DNA from: Sphaerotilus sulfidivorans
GTDB taxonomy: Bacteria; Pseudomonadota; Gammaproteobacteria; Burkholderiales; Burkholderiaceae_C
Direction: 5' to 3'
DNA: 64,000 nt
NCBI RefSeq assembly: GCF_013426975.1
Contig: NZ_JACCPY010000015.1
Span: 1 to 64,000, forward strand
Shown piece after piece: positions 57,658 through 64,000 of this stretch (its first letter is position 1; each line of letters begins with the position of its first letter). Below the pieces are notes generated by a model. That model did not search any database. It was not told the origin of the DNA and saw only the letters and a list, made by a program, of their open reading frames with translations. The position numbers and the translations under genes are program-made.

Positions 57658-58751
57658 GCCAGCGCCTCGACCGCAGCCAGCGGCGGCAGGGCCTCGACCA
57701 GCGCCTGCCAGTCGGTGCGCTCCGGGCGTCCCGGCTTGCGCTCGCCGAAGAACATCGCCACGGTGTCGCCAGCGGCATCGAAGAGTTCGAGCGAATGCAC
57801 CGGGCCGTCCTCGGTCGGCTTGAGCACCCGCCAGGCGCTGGCGATGTGATCCTCGCGCAGATGCAGGTTGAAGCCGGCATCGAGCACATTCAGCCACGGC
57901 CCCATGACCGCGACGCGGCGCACCGGGCCGGTGTGGATCTGGATCATGCCGGGATTGCCGACGAAGACCATGATCGGCACCCCGCCGGCGGCGGCCTGCT
58001 CGAGCAGCTGGCGCGCCGCGCCCGGCTCGACCGGTCGGGCCAACGCCGGCCCGGCCAGGCGCAGCGCCTGGGTGCGCTGCAGCTGGAAGCGCCGCAGCAG
58101 GCCGAAGAACTCATGGGTGTCGCGCATGCCGGCCCAGGCCTGACGCCAGGCGGCGACATCGACCTGTGCATCCTCCAGCACCGGCTCAGGAGCGACCGGC
58201 GGCAGCGGCTGCAGCGCCGCCGCGGCCTGCGCGTCGGCATGGCGCTCGACCAGCGCGGCGAAGGCCTCGCGATCACTCTGCGGCTTCAGGAAGATCTTGT
58301 GGATCGCCACGCCCTGCGCATCGAAGAACTGCAGGCTCTGCTGCAGCATGCCGTCGGCCTGCGTCTCCTCGACCGCGAAGCCGTGGGCCCAGCGGCCGTA
58401 GAACACCCGCAGGTCGATCTCGCCGCCCAGCACCAGGCCGACATGGCCCTGGCCCTGCACGCTGGCGTGGCGGTAGACGCCCAGCTTCTCGTGCACGCAG
58501 GAGGCGTTGCGCGTCAGCGCCATCACCTCGCCCAGCGGCTCCAGTGCAGCCACCAGCGCCGGCCAGTCGGGTCGCAGCCGGCGCGCGCGCATCGGCGACT
58601 CGGCCGGATCGAAGGCCTCGGCATGCGCAGCCACCAGGCAGCCTTCGGGCAGACCCAGGCGATCGCCGATGTCGCGGTGGCGCGCCGGCCGGGGCGCGCG
58701 CCGGGCCTCGGCAAAGGCCTGGCGGATGGACGGAAGATCGGTCGGGTTCAT
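57654..58751 (-). CDS. hmuS: Cytoplasmic hemin-degrading/handling factor
   Basis: 365 residues with the duplicated HemS/ChuX-type domain: LTRNASCVHEKLGVYRHASV in the first half and FVGNPGMIQIHTGPVRRVAV in the second, each with its conserved His region. It binds heme in the cytoplasm and in some species releases its iron. Lies between the receptor and hmuT genes; all intact. Confidence 0.92.
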   Translation of the reverse strand: MNPTDLPSIRQAFAEARRAPRPARHRDIGDRLGLPEGCLVAAHAEAFDPAESPMRARRLRPDWPALVAALEPLGEVMALTRNASCVHEKLGVYRHASVQGQGHVGLVLGGEIDLRVFYGRWAHGFAVEETQADGMLQQSLQFFDAQGVAIHKIFLKPQSDREAFAALVERHADAQAAAALQPLPPVAPEPVLEDAQVDVAAWRQAWAGMRDTHEFFGLLRRFQLQRTQALRLAGPALARPVEPGAARQLLEQAAAGGVPIMVFVGNPGMIQIHTGPVRRVAVMGPWLNVLDAGFNLHLREDHIASAWRVLKPTEDGPVHSLELFDAAGDTVAMFFGERKPGRPERTDWQALVEALPPLAAVEALA

Positions 58752-58772
58752 GGTGGGAGGCCTCAGGAAGGT

Positions 58773-61007
58773 TCAGAAGTCCGCCTGCAGCGCGAGCTGC
58801 GCGCTGCGGCCCGGGGCGGTGTAGCCGTCGATCACGCTGCTGCTGGCGGCCAGCCCGCGCACATCGGACCAGCGCCAGTAGGTCCGGTCGGTCAGGTTCA
58901 GCACCGCGGCCTGCAGGCGCAGCGCCGGGCTGATCTGCCAGTGCCCGCGCAGGTCGAGCACCTCGGCGCGGCCCGGCGCGAACAGCGTCGCGCCATCGAT
59001 GCGGCTGCGCGACTTGGCCGCCAGATGCGTCCAGTGCAGCCCGGCGCTCCAGCGGCCGGCGTCATATTCGGCCGAGGCCTTGAGCTGCCAGGGATCGACC
59101 GAGTTCAGCGCCGCGCGGGTGCCCGTGCGGATCTTGCTGCCTCGGGCGCCGGCCGCAGCGGCCTGCAGCTTCCACGGGCCCGCCGGATCCCAGCTCGCGC
59201 GCGCCTCGAGGCCGCGAATGCGGGCCCGGTCGAGGTTGATCGACTGGAACACCGTCGGATCGGCCACCGTGCCGCTGCCGCTGACCGCGACCTGCTCGAT
59301 GAAGTCGCGGTAGCGGTTGTCGAAGGCCGCCAGCTGCCAGCCCAGCGCCTGCTCACGGACCTTGCCGCGCAGGCCCAGCTCGATGCCGCGCGAGCGCTCC
59401 GGCCGCAGCGCCGCATTGCCCACCGTGGTGTAGCCCGAGGCCACATTGCTGAAGCCGCTGTTGACCTGATCCGGCTCGGGCGAGCGAAAGCCGGTGGCCC
59501 ACTGCGCATAGGGCTGCAGCGCCGCGTCCAGGCGCCAGACCGCGCCCAGGCGCAGCGACCAGGCGCTGCCGCTCAGCGCCGTCACGCTGCCGCTGTAGCC
59601 CTCGGTGGACGGGTCGAGCCGGTAGCGGTCATGGCGCAGGCCCGGCATCCAGGTGATGTCGCCGGTCTCGATCTCGCTCTGGACAAAGGCGCCCAGCAGG
59701 GTGTGATCGGTGTCGGGAAACGGCCGGGCCGGGAAGGTTTCGCCGACGGGCGGCACGGTGCCGTCGCGCAGCGCGGTGATGCGGTTGCGGCTGAGATCGA
59801 CGCCGAAGCTGATGCGCTGCGGCAGCGCCCCGCCGGTCTGGATGCGGCCCTCGCTGCTCAGGCCCAGCGCCCGCTCGCGGTAGCGGTTGTCGCGGGTGCG
59901 GTCGGCCAGCGTGGCGCGGTCCTCGGCGCTGTGCTGGCGGGTCTCGGCCTGCTGCAGATGGACACGGGTGTCGAGTTCCGTCAGGCCGGTGGTCGCGCCG
60001 GTGCGCAGCTGGTGGCCCAGGCTCAGGCGGTCGCGGTCGGTGTGGTCGCGGGTGGCGGTCGACAGCGAGCTGCTGCTGACCGCGCTGAGCACCTGGGTGT
60101 CGACCTGGCGCCGGCGCGACTCCAGCGCCGCCTCCCAGCGCTGGCCGGCGACCAGATCGCCATCCATCTTCAGCAGCGCGGTGGTGCTGCGCACATCCGC
60201 CGGATTCGGCGTGGTGCGGTTGACCGACATGCCGTCGTTGCGACCCTGGTTGTCGAGTTCGTGACCCCGGCGATGGGTCAGCGCCGCCAGGCCGCGCAGC
60301 TGCGACGTGCCGGCAGCCACCGCGGCGGTCAGCACGCCGGACGCGTCGGCGCTGTCGCCCCCCAGGCGCACGAAGCCGCCCAGGCCGCGGGCACCGCGCT
60401 CGCCGCGCAGCAGATCCTGCGGCGCCAGCGTGCGCAACACCAGCGCGCCGGCCAGGCCGTCGCTGCCGAGCTGCGCGGAGGTCGGCCCGCGCAGGATCTC
60501 GGCCGAGGCCAGCAGCTCCGGCTCGATGAAGTCGCCCCGGCCGGTCACGAAGGGGCCGAAGCTGAAGCTCTGCGGCAGCCGCACGCCGTCGAGCAGCATC
60601 AGCACCTGATTGCCCTCCAGACCGCGGATGTTGATGCCGGCGTTGCCGGCGCGACCGGTGCCCGAGCCCGCGGCGGTGAAACGCGCCGGCTGCTGCTGCA
60701 CCGACACCCCGACCTCGTCGGCGACCAGGTCCTTGAGCTCGCGGGCCTGGCGGCGCGCGATCGCCTCGGCATCCTGCGCGGTGGCGGTGAAGGGCAGCTC
60801 GTCGGCCTCCAGATCGGTGCGGCTGCCGGTGATGGTGATCTTCGGCAGCGTCGCGGCGGCCGCGGCCTCGGCGCTCACCGTGACGCCAGCGGCGACGGAC
60901 TGGGCCACGCCGGGCAGCGGCAGCGCCAGGGCCAGACTCAGCGCGAGCAGCCGGGGCTCGCACACGCCGTTGCGGTCGGTCGAGGTCGTGGTCTTGTCGG
61001 AATGCAT
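58773..61007 (-). CDS. hmuR: TonB-dependent heme/hemoprotein receptor
   Basis: 744 residues. Signal peptide ends near PGVAQSVAAG; TonB-box-like LPKITITGSRTDLEADEL; plug domain with NAGINIRGLEGNQVLMLLDG; a 22-strand-type barrel finishing in Phe (ALQADF). A stretch FRSPEPDQVNSGFSNVASGY resembles the FRAP/NPNL region of heme receptors. It is the outer-membrane entry of the operon. Start ATG at 61007; the divergent-strand long frame across it is a shadow. Confidence 0.92.
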   Translation of the reverse strand: MHSDKTTTSTDRNGVCEPRLLALSLALALPLPGVAQSVAAGVTVSAEAAAAATLPKITITGSRTDLEADELPFTATAQDAEAIARRQARELKDLVADEVGVSVQQQPARFTAAGSGTGRAGNAGINIRGLEGNQVLMLLDGVRLPQSFSFGPFVTGRGDFIEPELLASAEILRGPTSAQLGSDGLAGALVLRTLAPQDLLRGERGARGLGGFVRLGGDSADASGVLTAAVAAGTSQLRGLAALTHRRGHELDNQGRNDGMSVNRTTPNPADVRSTTALLKMDGDLVAGQRWEAALESRRRQVDTQVLSAVSSSSLSTATRDHTDRDRLSLGHQLRTGATTGLTELDTRVHLQQAETRQHSAEDRATLADRTRDNRYRERALGLSSEGRIQTGGALPQRISFGVDLSRNRITALRDGTVPPVGETFPARPFPDTDHTLLGAFVQSEIETGDITWMPGLRHDRYRLDPSTEGYSGSVTALSGSAWSLRLGAVWRLDAALQPYAQWATGFRSPEPDQVNSGFSNVASGYTTVGNAALRPERSRGIELGLRGKVREQALGWQLAAFDNRYRDFIEQVAVSGSGTVADPTVFQSINLDRARIRGLEARASWDPAGPWKLQAAAAGARGSKIRTGTRAALNSVDPWQLKASAEYDAGRWSAGLHWTHLAAKSRSRIDGATLFAPGRAEVLDLRGHWQISPALRLQAAVLNLTDRTYWRWSDVRGLAASSSVIDGYTAPGRSAQLALQADF

Positions 61008-61130
61008 CGTTCGTCAGGACAGGATGGAGGTCGTCAGGACCGGCATCTGGCGGGCGAGCGATGTCTGGCTGGCTCGATGCGAGGGCAGAGGAAAAGGGCA
61101 GAAAGGGCGCCGAAGCGGCGCGCGGACCGA

Positions 61131-61469
61131 TCAGTGCATCGCGTCGCGCGGCGGCTGCTCGGCCAGCGCATGCGCCAGGTCGGCCTGCTGCAGCGCATCC
61201 GCCGAGAGCCACTGCCAGCGCTCGTGGCAGGTCGACAGCAGCCGCGACAGGCCATCGCCGACCTGCGGATGGTGGATCAGGAAAAACAGGTTCGAGACCA
61301 CCTTGCGCGCGATCAGCGCACGACAGCGGGTGCAGCCGTCCTCGGCCGACTGGGTCGCCCAGGACGACATCAGCGCGAAGGTCGCGCCCATCAGCACCTG
61401 GACATCAGGCAGCGCAGCGGCGTCGGAAACGTCAGCGACGTCGGACGCATCGATCGAATCGGTTGTCAT
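61131..61469 (-). CDS. Unknown small protein, first gene of the heme operon
   Basis: 112 residues, not recognised. An acidic, Asp/Ala-rich N-terminus (MTTDSIDASDVADVSDAAAL), then a more conserved-looking core with CTRCRALIARKVVSNLFFLI and HPQVGDGLSRLLSTCHERWQ. The C-x2-C and a further Cys/His could bind metal or heme. It starts 12 bp downstream of a Fur-box-like site and 123 bp before hmuR, so iron control is likely. The in-frame ATG upstream (61502) lies inside the operator. Confidence 0.6.
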   Translation of the reverse strand: MTTDSIDASDVADVSDAAALPDVQVLMGATFALMSSWATQSAEDGCTRCRALIARKVVSNLFFLIHHPQVGDGLSRLLSTCHERWQWLSADALQQADLAHALAEQPPRDAMH

Positions 61470-61481
61470 GCGCAGAACTTT

Positions 61482-61500
61482 AATGCGAATTGATCTCATT
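61482..61500 (-). promoter_or_regulatory. Fur-box-like site
   Basis: On the operon strand the 19 bases read AATGAGATCAATTCGCATT, close to the Fur consensus form AATGATAATCATTATCATT (AATGA and CATT ends at the right distance). It stands 13 bp before the first gene of the heme operon and could also serve the divergent AraC remnant. Confidence 0.65.
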
Positions 61501-61584
61501 AGCAAGTCAGTCGCAAGTCGGTCGGTCGATCGATGCGACCTGCCGGGCAGATCCCGATGGTCATGCCGCCGACACCGGCCCGGC

Positions 61585-62286
61585 ATGACGACCACCTGGA
61601 ACGGCGCGGTCCGGCGCGGCCTGCCATTTGCTTGCCTGCGGACACCGCCCGCGCCCACGCGCCTTCTCCCTGCCCTGATGCACCGCCAGCCAGCCGGTGC
61701 GCCAGCGCGGCACGCTGATGCCTTCCACGCTCGGCTTCGCCTTCGTCGATGCCGAGGGCGAGATCGGCAGCGGCGCCCATGACGGCCACCCGATCGGCCC
61801 GGAAGAACTGCTGTGCAGCCATGACGGCGACATCGACATCGACCTGCGCACGCCGCCGGACTGCCGCCTCACCGGCCTGGTCGTCGACGCGGCGGTGCTG
61901 CGCGCGCAGCTGGGCGACAGCGCCGATGCGTCCGGGTGGAGCTGGTCAACCGCACCTGTGCGCTGATGCTCGATCAGCTGCATGCCGCCGACCCGCAGGA
62001 CGCCCCGACGCTGGAGACGCTGGCCCGGCAGGCCGGCACCAGCGCGCGCACGCTGGGCTATGCCTTCCAGTCGGTGCTCGGCCTGTCGCCGATGCAGTAT
62101 CTGCGCACGCTGCGCTTCAACCTGGTGCGCGGCGAGCTGCGCCGCAGCCGCCAGCGCGACAGCATCCACGACATCGCCACCCGGCACGGCTTCTGGCACT
62201 TCGGCCATTTCTCGGTCGACTATCGGCGCCAGTTCGGCGAGCGGCCCTCGGACACGCTGGTACGGGTCAGGCCGACGGACGCCTGA
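61585..62286 (+). pseudogene. Decayed AraC-family regulator
   Basis: Pieces of one AraC-type protein appear in different frames. 61697-61925 codes the cupin-like sensor part (VRQRGTLMPSTLGFAFVDAE, PEELLCSHDG, DLRTPPDCRLTGLVVDAAVL); from about 61936 another frame carries the end of the linker and a full AraC DNA-binding domain (LETLARQAGTSARTLGYAFQ, GLSPMQYLRTLRFNLVRGEL, DIATRHGFWHFGHFSVDYRR) to 62286. The linker of roughly 40-80 residues between them is missing, and the N-terminus before VRQRGT is also out of frame. Position opposite the heme operon suggests an iron- or heme-linked regulator. The C-terminal piece could still be made as a 116-residue DNA-binding protein from the in-frame ATG at 61936. 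Confidence 0.75.
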
Positions 62287-62316
62287 GCCGCATCGGCCGG
62301 TGGGCACGGATCAGGT

Positions 62317-63288
62317 TCACTCCGGCTCGATCTTCGCCGCACGCACCACCCGGCCCCAGTGCTGGATCTCGTCGGCCAGCAGCCTGGCCTGCTCGGCCGG
62401 CTGGCTGGCACGGGCCTTGACGCCGAGTTCCCTCAGCCGCTCGACCACCGCCGGCTGCGCCAGCGCCTGGGTGGCCGCGGCGCGGATGCGCTCGATCGCG
62501 GCGGCGGGCGTTCCCGCCGGCGCGGCCAGCGCGTTCCAGCTGTCGACGCTGTAGTCGGCCACGCCCTGCTCCATGACGGTGGGCACCTCGGGCAGGCTGG
62601 CGAAACGCTGCGTGCCGGTCACCGCCAGCAGCCGGATCGTGCCGGCCTTGAGCTGCGGCAGCAGCGGGCTGAGGATCTCGAAGGCCACATCGATCTCGCC
62701 GGTGCGCAGTGCGTTGATCACCGCCGGCGAGCCCTTGTAGGGCACCACCACCGCGTCGATGCCGGTGCGGGCCTTGAACAGCTCGGCGCTCAGGTGCTGG
62801 GTGCTGCCCACCGCGATCGTGCCGATGGTGAGCCTGCCCGGCTGGCTGCGTGCCTGGGCCAGCAGATCCTTCAGCGTGCCCAGGCGCGAGTTCGCCGGCA
62901 CCGCCAGCCCCAGCTCGAAGAAGCCCAGCGTGGTGATCGGCAGCAGCTGACGCTGCACGTCGTAGGGCAGCTTGCGCACCAGGTGCACGCTCACCGCGGT
63001 GGCGTTGCTCATCAGCAGCAGCGTGTGGCCGTCGGGCGGTGCGCCCAGCACCGCCTGGGTGGCGACGATGCCGCCGGCGCCGGGGCGGTTGTCGATCACC
63101 ACCGGCTGACCCAGCAGCGGCGCCATCGCCTGCCCGACGGTGCGCGCGGTGATGTCGGCCACGCCGCCGGGCGCGAAGGGCAGGATCAGCGTGACCGGGC
63201 GCGAGGGAAAGTCGCTGGCGAGGGCGGCGGGCAGCCACGGCGCGAGTGCGCCGGCGGCCAGGATCTGGCGACGGGAAAGGCGGTTCAA
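62317..63288 (-). CDS. Bug-type periplasmic substrate-binding protein
   Basis: 323 residues from a TTG start at 63288 with GGAGA six bases upstream; the open frame extends upstream but without family residues. The signal MNRLSRRQILAAGALAPWLP is Tat-like (SRRQI) and ends near AALAS; then PVTLILPFAPGGVADITART and DNRPGAGGIVATQAVL. Third such protein in the window; no TctAB genes beside it. Ligand unknown. The upstream region has the word shared with the ligK operon. Confidence 0.88.
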   Translation of the reverse strand: MNRLSRRQILAAGALAPWLPAALASDFPSRPVTLILPFAPGGVADITARTVGQAMAPLLGQPVVIDNRPGAGGIVATQAVLGAPPDGHTLLLMSNATAVSVHLVRKLPYDVQRQLLPITTLGFFELGLAVPANSRLGTLKDLLAQARSQPGRLTIGTIAVGSTQHLSAELFKARTGIDAVVVPYKGSPAVINALRTGEIDVAFEILSPLLPQLKAGTIRLLAVTGTQRFASLPEVPTVMEQGVADYSVDSWNALAAPAGTPAAAIERIRAAATQALAQPAVVERLRELGVKARASQPAEQARLLADEIQHWGRVVRAAKIEPE

Positions 63289-63371
63289 GGTCTGTCTCCG
63301 AAGAAGGAATGTTCTGTGCGGACCGATTGTCACCAGCCGCGCCCAGGCGGGCCAGCCGCACCGCGCACAGC

Positions 63372-63394
63372 CAGCTATCGCATTCCGGCATGAC
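63372..63394 (-). promoter_or_regulatory. Putative operator shared with the ligK operon
   Basis: CAGCTATCGCA plus matching downstream bases (18 of 23 identical with 35806-35828), 84 bp upstream of the Bug gene start. Same strand and nearly same distance as at ligK. The rest of the gap 63289-63552 contains nothing I can identify. Confidence 0.45.
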
Positions 63395-63552
63395 CGGACC
63401 GATTCGCCAAGGGAAACACCCAGGTCTTGTCCATCGCGAAGACACGCGATGTCGCGGATCCGCAGGTGCGGCGGCGCTTGCAAGAACGGGATAACGCGCC
63501 GGGCAGGCGCTCCCCAGCATCGACCTCGTCGGGCTGCAAGCCTGCCCAGGAG

Positions 63553-63943
63553 ATGATCCATGACCCTCGTCAGACCCCTCGCAAGAAGTCCGGCCGCTGC
63601 GCGGCGGCCAGCGTCGGCGCGCTGCTGCTGACCGGCGCGCTGGCCAAGCTGCGTGACATGGCGCTGTTCCGTGCCACGCTCGACAACTACCGGCTGCTGC
63701 CCGAGGCGGCGCTGGGCGCGCCGGCCTGGGTGCCTTCCCGTATGTGCTCTCGGCCGAGCTGGGCATGAGCTGGCGCATCAGCAAGCTGCTCTACGCGGTG
63801 CTGATCGACGAGCGCGGCATCGTGCGCGGCAAGGGCCTGGTCAATTCCCGCGAACAGATCGAGAGCCTGCTGACCACCCGCGACCTAGCCTGGTCTCGGT
63901 GCAGGACTACATGGACCGCAAGATCGCCAAGGAGATCGCATGA
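63553..63943 (+). pseudogene. Collapsed mauE/mauD (amine dehydrogenase maturation genes)
   Basis: 63553-63730 codes the first part of a MauE-type membrane protein (GALLLTGALAKLRDMALFRA, LDNYRLLPEAALGAPAWV). At about 63730 a different frame continues with the C-terminal part of a MauD thioredoxin-like protein (FPYVLSAELGMSWRISKLLY, AVLIDERGIVRGKGLVNSRE, QIESLLTTRDL); after 63885 the frame changes again to SVQDYMDRKIAKEIA and a stop overlapping the next ATG. Full MauE and MauD would need about 1.2 kb together, of which only 390 bp remain. MauE and MauD mature the disulfides and cofactor of the small dehydrogenase subunit. Confidence 0.78.
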
Positions 63944-64000
63944 CATCGCTCTGGAACTGGCTGGACCGCACCGGCCAGGCGCTGGCCGCCGGCGCCCACG
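63940..64000 (+). CDS. Start of a methylamine/aromatic-amine dehydrogenase small subunit (partial)
   Basis: Only 20 residues are in the window (MTSLWNWLDRTGQALAAGAH). The W-x-D-R start and the position directly after mauD, with an ATGA overlap, fit the small (TTQ-bearing) subunit gene mauA/aauA. Nothing diagnostic, such as the modified Trp pair or Cys cluster, is yet visible, so the call rests on context. Confidence 0.5.
   Translation, partial: MTSLWNWLDRTGQALAAGAH

Noticed and set aside
57795-61493. 1232-residue plus-strand open frame
   Set aside because: Antisense of hmuS and hmuR, both of which have clear family motifs.

Overview
The window is about 70% GC by eye, with strong third-position G/C bias, short intergenic gaps and many ATGA start/stop overlaps. 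The gene set (DmpR-type phenol regulon, LigABC-type protocatechuate 4,5-cleavage genes, three Bug-type tripartite tricarboxylate substrate-binding proteins, a glpSTPQUV glycerol ABC transporter, FrmRAB, monomeric isocitrate dehydrogenase, HmuRST heme uptake) points to a betaproteobacterium of the order Burkholderiales, probably of the Sphaerotilaceae/Comamonadaceae kind. This is inferred from gene content and style; no database search was possible. I saw no rRNA, tRNA, CRISPR array, insertion sequence or phage.

Layout. 1-9.4 kb: phenol regulon. A truncated-by-window sigma54 activator (DmpR/PoxR type, minus strand) faces a VanB/VanA-like Rieske oxygenase pair and then a complete multicomponent phenol hydroxylase (dmpKLMNOP order) and an XylT-type ferredoxin. 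Good -24/-12 promoters precede both the Rieske pair and dmpK. 9.4-10.75 kb: D-serine dehydratase. 10.8-13.1 kb: frmR-frmA-frmB formaldehyde detoxification. 13.1-19.8 kb: D-glucarate/galactarate catabolism (ketoglutarate semialdehyde dehydrogenase, gudD, a Bug protein, kdgD, and divergent garD) with two copies of a 13-bp operator-like word between kdgD and garD. 19.8-29.5 kb: a BaeSR-like two-component system, a ferric-reductase-like flavohaem membrane protein and a complete RND efflux operon. 29.5-35.7 kb: a decayed sugar-phosphate-isomerase/3-dehydroshikimate-dehydratase-like gene, a type II dehydroquinase, and a minus-strand protocatechuate 4,5-cleavage operon (ligK, Bug protein, ligI, ligA, ligB, ligC). 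36-39.8 kb: monomeric isocitrate dehydrogenase and an FAD/NAD(P) oxidoreductase. 39.8-50 kb: glycerol regulon glpK, glpR, then divergent glpD-glpSTPQUV. 50-53.6 kb: UvrD/Rep-like helicase and DbpA. 53.6-61.5 kb: heme uptake operon on the minus strand, with a Fur-box-like site, hmuR, hmuS, hmuT, a collapsed hmuU/hmuV, two unknown small genes and an S9 peptidase. 61.6-64 kb: a decayed AraC regulator, a third Bug protein, and the start of a methylamine/aromatic-amine dehydrogenase cluster with a collapsed mauE/mauD.

How the genes fit together (inference). The phenol hydroxylase, the Rieske O-demethylase-like pair, the frm formaldehyde pathway and the protocatechuate 4,5-cleavage operon form a plausible chain for methoxylated, lignin-derived phenols: demethylation releases formaldehyde, FrmA/FrmB oxidise it, and ring cleavage feeds pyruvate and oxaloacetate to central metabolism. 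Sugar acids, glycerol and quinate/shikimate-type compounds would complete a plant-matter diet.

The most unusual features are (i) a VanAB-like pair placed under its own sigma54 promoter inside a phenol regulon, (ii) four separate loci that look collapsed by internal deletion or frameshift (isomerase remnant, hmuU/hmuV, AraC, mauE/mauD), and (iii) an 18-of-23-bp shared word at the same distance upstream of two Bug-protein-associated transcription units.
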